Both the position numbers and the translations under genes were made by a program. This document shows, one piece after another, positions 59,314-64,000 of a stretch of 64,000 nucleotides of DNA. The DNA comes from Pseudomonas moraviensis (GTDB taxonomy: Bacteria > Pseudomonadota > Gammaproteobacteria > Pseudomonadales > Pseudomonadaceae). The notes beneath the pieces were generated by a model, which was given only the letters and a program-made list of their open reading frames with translations, had not been told where the DNA came from and ran no database searches. Position 1 is the stretch's first letter, and every line of letters starts with the position of its first letter. The stretch lies in assembly GCF_900105805.1 (NCBI RefSeq), contig NZ_LT629788.1, forward strand, positions 868,001-932,000, given 5' to 3'.

Positions 59314-60435
59314 TCACTGGTCATCAAGCATGTACACCAATGCACCTTGTGCACGCTCAATGATCATAGGCGAGCGGGTGGTCAATACGAATTGGCAGTT
59401 GGGAAAGGTTGCGCTCAATTGCTCGATCAGACCGAGTTGCCTGCGTTGATCGAGGTGCAAGTCGACATCGTCGATCAGCACGATGCCGTCGCCTTGCAAC
59501 GGATCAGCCAGTGATGGATTAAGCAGTGCCAGCCGTCTGGCGATATCGCCAGCCAGCGCGATCATTGATTTTTCGCCTTGAGAGAGTCGGCTCACATCCA
59601 GCGATATGCCCTGCCGGTCGATGGTCATAAACAGGCGCGGTCGGCGCTGCACGCGCAGATTCGTAGACTCCGGCATGAATGCCGCGATAGCCGAGCGAAC
59701 AGCAGTCAACTGGCTGTCGCGCGCTGAGGCCTTTATTGTGGCAAGTTCTTTCCAGACGTCGCTGTCGGTACCGAATCTTTCCGAGATTGCTGCCAGTGCC
59801 GACGCAGATAACCCATCCTCGTTTTCGCTGTCCTCGCGCTCACGAAACCATGCGAAAAAGCCGCGAAAATCGGCGCCATCGCTAAAACTGCTGTCGTAGG
59901 CATCGAGCTGATCGAAGGCCTGTCTGCCGCTGGGTTTCAGCGAGATATCGTTCACACACCGTTCGGCTGGGTAGTAGGCGATCAGCGGGAGTGAGGCGCT
60001 GGCATCGGCGGTGAGTCGCGTACGGTAGTGATCGGCAAGCTCTCTGACGTCTCTCAGAAAGCCACGGTCAGAGACCGCAGGTTCTCCTCGAGTGCGAGCG
60101 CTGCCCCATACGAACAGATGGTTTTCGTCATCGGCATTGCAGACAGCAGCCCGTGGGTGAGAACGGTCCGCGAGGCCAATCGAAACGACGGCTGCCGGGG
60201 CGTCGTTCCTGATTTCTTCGTCGGCAAGCTGTCTGCCCTTGCCTTTATCGGAACAGATTCGCGCGATCAACCAGGTCAGGCAGGTGTTAACGGATTTCAG
60301 CACAGTGGTTTTGCCCGTGCCGTTGTTGCCCACCAGTACCGTGATATTCGATGAATGTGTCCGGGTCGGTGCAAACTCGATATCCAGATCGCCAAAATGT
60401 CCGACGTTCGAGAGTTTGAAGCTTTGGATTTCCAT
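59314..60435 (-). CDS. AAA/ABC-type ATPase, PtuA-like, without a partner
   Basis: 373 residues. Walker A GNNGTGKT (36-43), ABC signature LSQGEKS (284-290) and Walker B GIVLIDDVDLHLD (317-329), followed by LTTRSP as switch region, place it with RecF/SMC-like ATPases. YYPAERCVNDISL and FRGFFAWFREREDSENE in the middle look like the PtuA ATPases of Septu and retron-linked defence systems. No HNH nuclease (PtuB) or reverse transcriptase is adjacent on either side, and there is no TOPRIM domain as in OLD nucleases. It may be a stand-alone defence ATPase, a remnant, or an unrelated DNA-maintenance protein. Confidence 0.75.
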   Translation of the reverse strand: MEIQSFKLSNVGHFGDLDIEFAPTRTHSSNITVLVGNNGTGKTTVLKSVNTCLTWLIARICSDKGKGRQLADEEIRNDAPAAVVSIGLADRSHPRAAVCNADDENHLFVWGSARTRGEPAVSDRGFLRDVRELADHYRTRLTADASASLPLIAYYPAERCVNDISLKPSGRQAFDQLDAYDSSFSDGADFRGFFAWFREREDSENEDGLSASALAAISERFGTDSDVWKELATIKASARDSQLTAVRSAIAAFMPESTNLRVQRRPRLFMTIDRQGISLDVSRLSQGEKSMIALAGDIARRLALLNPSLADPLQGDGIVLIDDVDLHLDQRRQLGLIEQLSATFPNCQFVLTTRSPMIIERAQGALVYMLDDQ

Positions 60436-60889
60436 GGATGCGCCTTTTGAGCGGTACTCGGATTGCAGGAAAATGTGGAGTGTAGATACAACGAATTCAT
60501 CCGCTAATCAAAACTCGTTGCAGCATGTGCCCGCCGAAATGTCCGACACAAACACCCTTCAAACCCGGTGGATTTTTCCTGCAAGACGCGGCGGCTGGGG
60601 TGAACTGGTGCGTTGTGGCGCAGAGGGATAACCTCTTTTGGCCGCTGAGAAAAACAGTGGTCGGATGTGGAAGTCTGGTTGTTCGGTTACATCCATCAAT
60701 GTCTCAAAAGCGCATGTCGACGGGTTTTATGTCAACATCGCCGCGTTTTGGCGGCTGTGCGCAGGAGCACTTTCGAGTGCGCCGGGTATTGGTGGATTGG
60801 CCTGGTCTTCCACACCTGCGTACAGCTGCCACCCTCATGTGGAAGTGAGACAGGTAGTGTTTCCTACAATCCACAACGGTAATAAACAC
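60436..60889 (+). promoter_or_regulatory. 454-bp non-coding region, probable long leader of the DUF6124 gene
   Basis: No convincing gene. The right part contains a potential hairpin gtgttt / aaacac (60857-60862 and 60884-60889) whose 3' arm ends at the base before the ATG at 60890, so the start region would be partly hidden. Short open frames here have no ribosome site. The left part holds the divergent promoter of the ATPase gene. Confidence 0.4.
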
Positions 60890-61219
60890 ATGAAAAAACA
60901 CAGTCCCAACCCTCCCGAGCCGCTCCTCGATTCAAGCTCCTTCGACTCCAATAACCCGCGTCTCCGCCATCCCGGCAACCCCGATCCCATCAGCCACGTC
61001 TTCACCATTCTCCCCGACATCGACACAGCAACACTCTTGAGTCACGCCTGCGAAACCCTGGCCTCACTGAACGTGTTGACCACTGATCTGGCCTGCGAAT
61101 TGAGCGGTGCGCAGCGCAGCCTGACATTGTCGATCCAGCAATTGGCCGTGCTCGGTGAACTGTTGGTCAACCGCGCGCTGGACAATCTCGATTCACCCGC
61201 AACGGCGACTCAACATTGA
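60890..61219 (+). CDS. DUF6124-type small protein
   Basis: 109 residues. N-terminal low-complexity Pro/Asn/Ser part, then FTILPDIDTATLLSHACETL and ASLNVLTTDLACELSGAQRS, SIQQLAVLGELLVNRALDNL, the helical core of DUF6124, a family I know only from Pseudomonas. Compared with what I recall of the family, the stretch between the N-terminus and FTxxPD is short. Function unknown. A small gene follows 15 bp downstream. Confidence 0.78.
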   Translation: MKKHSPNPPEPLLDSSSFDSNNPRLRHPGNPDPISHVFTILPDIDTATLLSHACETLASLNVLTTDLACELSGAQRSLTLSIQQLAVLGELLVNRALDNLDSPATATQH

Positions 61220-61234
61220 ACAGGGAGGTTCTAC

Positions 61235-61501
61235 ATGGCGCGCTACATACCGATCACCGGGATCGACTGCAAAATCCCCTGTCTGCTGATCGACAGCGAA
61301 GCTCCACTGGATGTCCTGCACGGCACTGCCGCGTATCGCTTGCGCTGTGTAACGCAATTGCTGGAAACCCTGGCGTTGGGTGACGGCAAGGGTCACGACG
61401 CCTTGTTGCTGCAGGATCTGGCCCGGGTCTCGGCGACCGTGCTGCGTGACAGTTGCGACCTGATGGATGTCATCGGCTGGAAGTTGCAGGCGCAGCTTTA
61501 A
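61235..61501 (+). CDS. small hypothetical protein, co-transcribed with DUF6124
   Basis: 88 residues: MARYIPITGIDCKIPCLLID, then AAYRLRCVTQLLETLALGDG and a helical end (VLRDSCDLMDVIGWKLQAQL). AGGGAGG precedes the ATG by about six bases. It resembles the small helical Pseudomonas proteins around the DUF3077 group, but I cannot assign it firmly. Its spacing to the DUF6124 gene suggests one transcript. Confidence 0.65.
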   Translation: MARYIPITGIDCKIPCLLIDSEAPLDVLHGTAAYRLRCVTQLLETLALGDGKGHDALLLQDLARVSATVLRDSCDLMDVIGWKLQAQL

Positions 61502-61512
61502 GCGCTGAAACG

Positions 61513-61592
61513 AAAAGATCGCAGCCTGCGACAGCTCCATCGACCGTGTGAAAACCCGATCCCGTAGGAGCTGCCGCAGGCTGCGTTCTTTT
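61513..61592. repeat. REP pair, family A, degenerate
   Basis: Left arm aaaagatcgcagcctgcgac has drifted; right arm gtaggagctgccgcaggctg is closer. It lies between convergent genes. Confidence 0.8.
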
Positions 61593-61596
61593 GCTC

Positions 61597-62763
61597 TTAA
61601 TCCGCCAGCGCCGCGAAAACCGTATGCGCAATCTTCACCCGTTCGGCATTCGGGTAATTCTTGTTGGCCAGAATCACGATACCCATATCCCGCGACGGCA
61701 CGAACGCCACGTACGCGCCAAAGCCCCGCGTCGAACCGGTCTTGTTGAACAGCACGTTGGCCGGTTCAGCTTGCGGGGGGTTCAGCCACTCGACTGTGTG
61801 CGGCTCCATGGCCATGGGCGTCGAGTTGCCGTTTTGCAGTTTTTCCAGGCTGATCGGGTAGGCGTAGCGCTCCCAGCCGAGGCCTTGGGTCATGTCGCCG
61901 ACGCGGTAATAACCGAGGTGTGTGTTGGCGATGGCTTTGTGCAGATCGGGCGCGAGGCTGGCCGGTTTCAGCTGTGCCTGGACATAGCGCAGCAGGTCGG
62001 CGGCGCTGGTTTTGATGCCGTAGGCTTCGGCGTCGAGTGCGCCGGGGCTGACGCGCACCGGTTGGTCGGCGTTGTCGTAGCCTTGGGCGTAAAGCTTTGA
62101 CTGCGCTGACGGCACGCTGAGGAAGGTGTGCTGCAAACCGAGTTTCGGCAGCAGGGTTTGCGTCATTGCCTGGTCGAACGGCTGGCCGAGGCTTTTCGCC
62201 GTCAGGTAGCCGAACAGGCCCAGGCTCGGGTTGGAATACAGGCGATGGCTGCCGGCGGGAAATTGCGGTTTCCACTGTTGGTAATAGCCGAGCATCTTGT
62301 CGGAAGAATCCGCCTCAGCAGGAAATTGCAACGGCAGACCGCCAGCACTGTAGGTGCCCAGTTGCAGCACGCTGACATTGTCGAAGGCACTGCCCTTGAG
62401 CTCAGGCCAGAGCTGGCTGGCCTTGCTCGACAGGTCGAGTTTGCCTGTGGCCTGGGCGTAGCCGGCGAGGGTGGCGGTGAAGGTTTTGCTCACCGAGCCG
62501 ACTTCGAACAGGGTGTTTTCACTGACTTTTTGCCCGGTGTCTTTGGCAGCGACTCCGTAATTAAAGTAATGAACCTGGTCGTTCAGGGTGATCGCCACGG
62601 TCAGCCCGGGGATGTTGTTTTGTTGCATCACCGGGGTGACGGCTTGGCTGACCAGTGCCTGCAATTGCCCATCGGTCGGCGTCGCGGCATGGCAGGCAAC
62701 GCTGCCGAATAACAATGCGAAAGCGCTGTGGGAAAAGACCTTGCTCGGTTTGAAGGAACACAT
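61597..62763 (-). CDS. ampC: class C beta-lactamase
   Basis: 388 residues from the ATG at 62763. Signal peptide to about residue 26. Active-site motifs are intact: SVSK (Ser90, Lys93), YSN (Tyr176-Asn178) and KTG (342-344). It hydrolyses penicillins and cephalosporins in the periplasm. It is divergent from ampR with 160 bp between starts, the normal inducible arrangement in which AmpR responds to muropeptides. A 13-base palindrome, gagtgaatcactc, abuts the start codon (62764-62776). An upstream ATG at 62781 has no ribosome site. Confidence 0.96.
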   Translation of the reverse strand: MCSFKPSKVFSHSAFALLFGSVACHAATPTDGQLQALVSQAVTPVMQQNNIPGLTVAITLNDQVHYFNYGVAAKDTGQKVSENTLFEVGSVSKTFTATLAGYAQATGKLDLSSKASQLWPELKGSAFDNVSVLQLGTYSAGGLPLQFPAEADSSDKMLGYYQQWKPQFPAGSHRLYSNPSLGLFGYLTAKSLGQPFDQAMTQTLLPKLGLQHTFLSVPSAQSKLYAQGYDNADQPVRVSPGALDAEAYGIKTSAADLLRYVQAQLKPASLAPDLHKAIANTHLGYYRVGDMTQGLGWERYAYPISLEKLQNGNSTPMAMEPHTVEWLNPPQAEPANVLFNKTGSTRGFGAYVAFVPSRDMGIVILANKNYPNAERVKIAHTVFAALAD

Positions 62764-62923
62764 GAGTGAATCACTCTCCATGAGTGTCGTTTGTTGTATC
62801 CCGCTACACTGCGGGTGATTTTTTCATCGGGTGGCTGATCAGCGCGGCTAATTTAGGCACTTCGCCGACCCTCGACAAACGATGAAAACTCGCACGAGCC
62901 ATTAGAAAAATTCGGGATAGGGC
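62764..62923. promoter_or_regulatory. ampC-ampR intergenic control region
   Basis: 160 bp between divergent starts. Two symmetric features are seen: gagtgaatcactc at 62764-62776, next to the ampC ATG, and cccgc-tacact-gcggg at 62800-62815. By analogy with other ampC/ampR pairs AmpR must bind here, but I cannot fix its LysR-type T-N11-A site by eye. Confidence 0.5.
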
Positions 62924-63796
62924 ATGATTCGACCGCAACTGCCACTTAACGCTCTACGCGCGTTTGAAGTCTCGGCACGGCATCTGAGCTTCACCCGCGC
63001 CGCCGTCGAACTCTGCGTGACGCAAGCTGCCGTAAGCCATCAAGTCAAAAGCCTGGAATCGCAACTCAATCTGACCCTGTTCAAACGCCTGCCCCGTGGG
63101 CTGATGCTGACCAGTGAAGGCGAGACCTTGCTGCCGGTGCTCACTACCTCATTCGATCATATTGCGCAGATGCTTGAGCGTTTGGCCGGTGGCCAGTATC
63201 GCGACATGTTGACGGTCGGTGCGGTGGGCACCTTTGCCGTGGGCTGGCTGCTGCCGAGGCTGGCGGACTTTCGGGCGAAATATCCGCTGATAGATTTACG
63301 CTTGTCGACCAATAACAACCGGGTCGATGTGGCGGCGGAGGGGCTGGATTACGCGATTCGTTTCGGCGCCGGCGCGTGGCATGGCATCGAGGCGACACGT
63401 TTGCTCGATGCAGCGTTATCGGTGTTGTGCGTGCCGGAAATCGCTCGGCAGTTGCATGCGCCCGCTGACCTGTTGCAGCAGACGCTGCTGCGTTCCTACC
63501 GCACCGATGAATGGCCGGAGTGGTTTCACGCGGCGGGTCTGGCGACGCAAGCAGCGCCACCGCAAAGCATCGTGTTCGATTCGTCGCTGGCCATGATGGA
63601 GGCGGCATTGCAGGGCGGCGGGGTGGCGTTGGCACCTCCGCTGATGTTCGCCCGGCAACTGGCGGCGGATGCGATCTGCCAGCCGTTTGCGATCGAGATC
63701 ACCACCGGCAGTTATTGGCTGACGCGGTTGCAGTCGCGACCCGAGACAGCGGCGATGAAAGCGTTCAAGGCGTGGTTGCTGCAAATCTCTGGTTAA
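62924..63796 (+). CDS. ampR: AmpR, LysR-type regulator of ampC
   Basis: 290 residues. The N-terminal helix-turn-helix RPQLPLNALRAFEVSARHLS, FTRAAVELCVTQAAVSHQVK is characteristic of AmpR/GcvA regulators. The effector domain contains MLTVGAVGTFAVGWLLPRLA and GVALAPPLMFARQLAADAIC. It represses or activates ampC depending on bound cell-wall fragments. Position, orientation and motifs agree. Confidence 0.94.
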   Translation: MIRPQLPLNALRAFEVSARHLSFTRAAVELCVTQAAVSHQVKSLESQLNLTLFKRLPRGLMLTSEGETLLPVLTTSFDHIAQMLERLAGGQYRDMLTVGAVGTFAVGWLLPRLADFRAKYPLIDLRLSTNNNRVDVAAEGLDYAIRFGAGAWHGIEATRLLDAALSVLCVPEIARQLHAPADLLQQTLLRSYRTDEWPEWFHAAGLATQAAPPQSIVFDSSLAMMEAALQGGGVALAPPLMFARQLAADAICQPFAIEITTGSYWLTRLQSRPETAAMKAFKAWLLQISG

Positions 63797-63807
63797 TGCA
63801 AATCCCT

Positions 63808-63898
63808 TGTAGGAGTGAGCCTGCTCGCGATAGCGGTGTGTCAGTTGATATCAATTTTGACTGACACGCCGCTATCGCGAGCAGGCTCACTCCTACAG
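63808..63898. repeat. REP pair, family B
   Basis: Inverted copies of tgtaggagtgagcctgctcg, between ampR and the gene at the right edge. Confidence 0.9.
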
Positions 63899-63924
63899 GG
63901 ACTGTGGTGGATGGGAGATCAGGT

Positions 63925-64000
63925 TTACCGCACCAGACACGGCCGCTTGTTATCGAACTTCCACCCCGGAATCAGAAACTGCATCGCGACGCTGTCATCC
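63925..64000 (-). CDS. C-terminal end of an unidentified gene (runs off right edge)
   Basis: On the minus strand the final 24 residues before a TAA at 63925-63927 read DDSVAMQFLIPGWKFDNKRP and CLVR. Codon use is normal for the window and a REP pair follows, so this is very probably the end of a real gene. Too little is visible to name the family. Confidence 0.55.
   Translation of the reverse strand, partial: DDSVAMQFLIPGWKFDNKRPCLVR

Noticed and set aside
60525..60848. 108-residue protein upstream of the DUF6124 gene
   Set aside because: No ribosome site, odd composition and unstable overlapping frames; treated as leader DNA.
7975..63898. CRISPR or insertion-sequence ends for the scattered 30-35-base repeats
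   Set aside because: They occur as isolated inverted pairs between genes, not in regular arrays, and flank no transposase; they fit REP doublets.
1..64000. tRNA or rRNA genes
   Set aside because: None recognised on reading both strands; weakly folded tRNAs could be missed without a covariance search.

Overview
This is about 64 kb of a GC-rich chromosome from a Pseudomonas of the fluorescens type. The signs are the codon use, a divergent ampC/ampR pair, a Pseudomonas-type metallothionein, small Pseudomonas-restricted proteins (DUF6124- and DUF6555-like), two chemoreceptors, selD-selU, codBA, and about 27 REP-type inverted repeats of four families sitting between genes. No rRNA, tRNA, CRISPR array, integrase or complete insertion sequence was seen. 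Most of the window is ordinary core or flexible chromosome in short operons.

Layout. 1-8 kb: the start of an EmrA-type pump gene, an AraC regulator divergent from an MFS exporter, a fecI-fecR-fecA cell-surface signalling locus for ferric-citrate-like uptake, and a second MFS gene. 8-13.5 kb: a DapF-fold protein lacking both catalytic cysteines, the codBA cytosine operon, queD and a patatin-like lipase. 13.8-16.4 kb: a four-gene PepSY-PepSY-response regulator-kinase operon. 16.6-22.3 kb: two chemoreceptors around a YuiF/NhaC-type transporter. 22.5-29.7 kb: LysR and AraC regulators, a pair of tiny YdcZ-type membrane proteins, a markedly AT-rich membrane glycosyltransferase, a metallothionein and an MDR oxidoreductase.

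30-36 kb is the main accessory block: a type VI secretion island with vgrG, a VRR-NUC-like nuclease effector carrying C-terminal hydrophobic segments, its overlapping DUF3396-type immunity gene, and a lone tssL/dotU without any other apparatus gene. 36-45 kb: selD-selU, a periplasmic histidine phosphatase, a glutathione transferase, a zinc-type HemB, a flavoprotein monooxygenase and a siderophore receptor. 45-53 kb: a DUF1615 lipoprotein, a secreted protein made of seven 13-residue repeats, an ECF sigma/anti-sigma pair, a DUF3455 protein, a GST, a CBS protein and DNA polymerase II. 53-64 kb: metabolic genes, a GNAT remnant with an internal deletion, an orphan PtuA-like ATPase, DUF6124 with a long leader, and ampC/ampR.

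The best leads are the type VI island with its orphan TssL, the cysteine-less DapF-like protein, the tandem-repeat secreted protein, the orphan PtuA-like ATPase, the AT-rich glycosyltransferase and the second-type (zinc) HemB. Assignments rest on reading motifs by eye; no database search was run.
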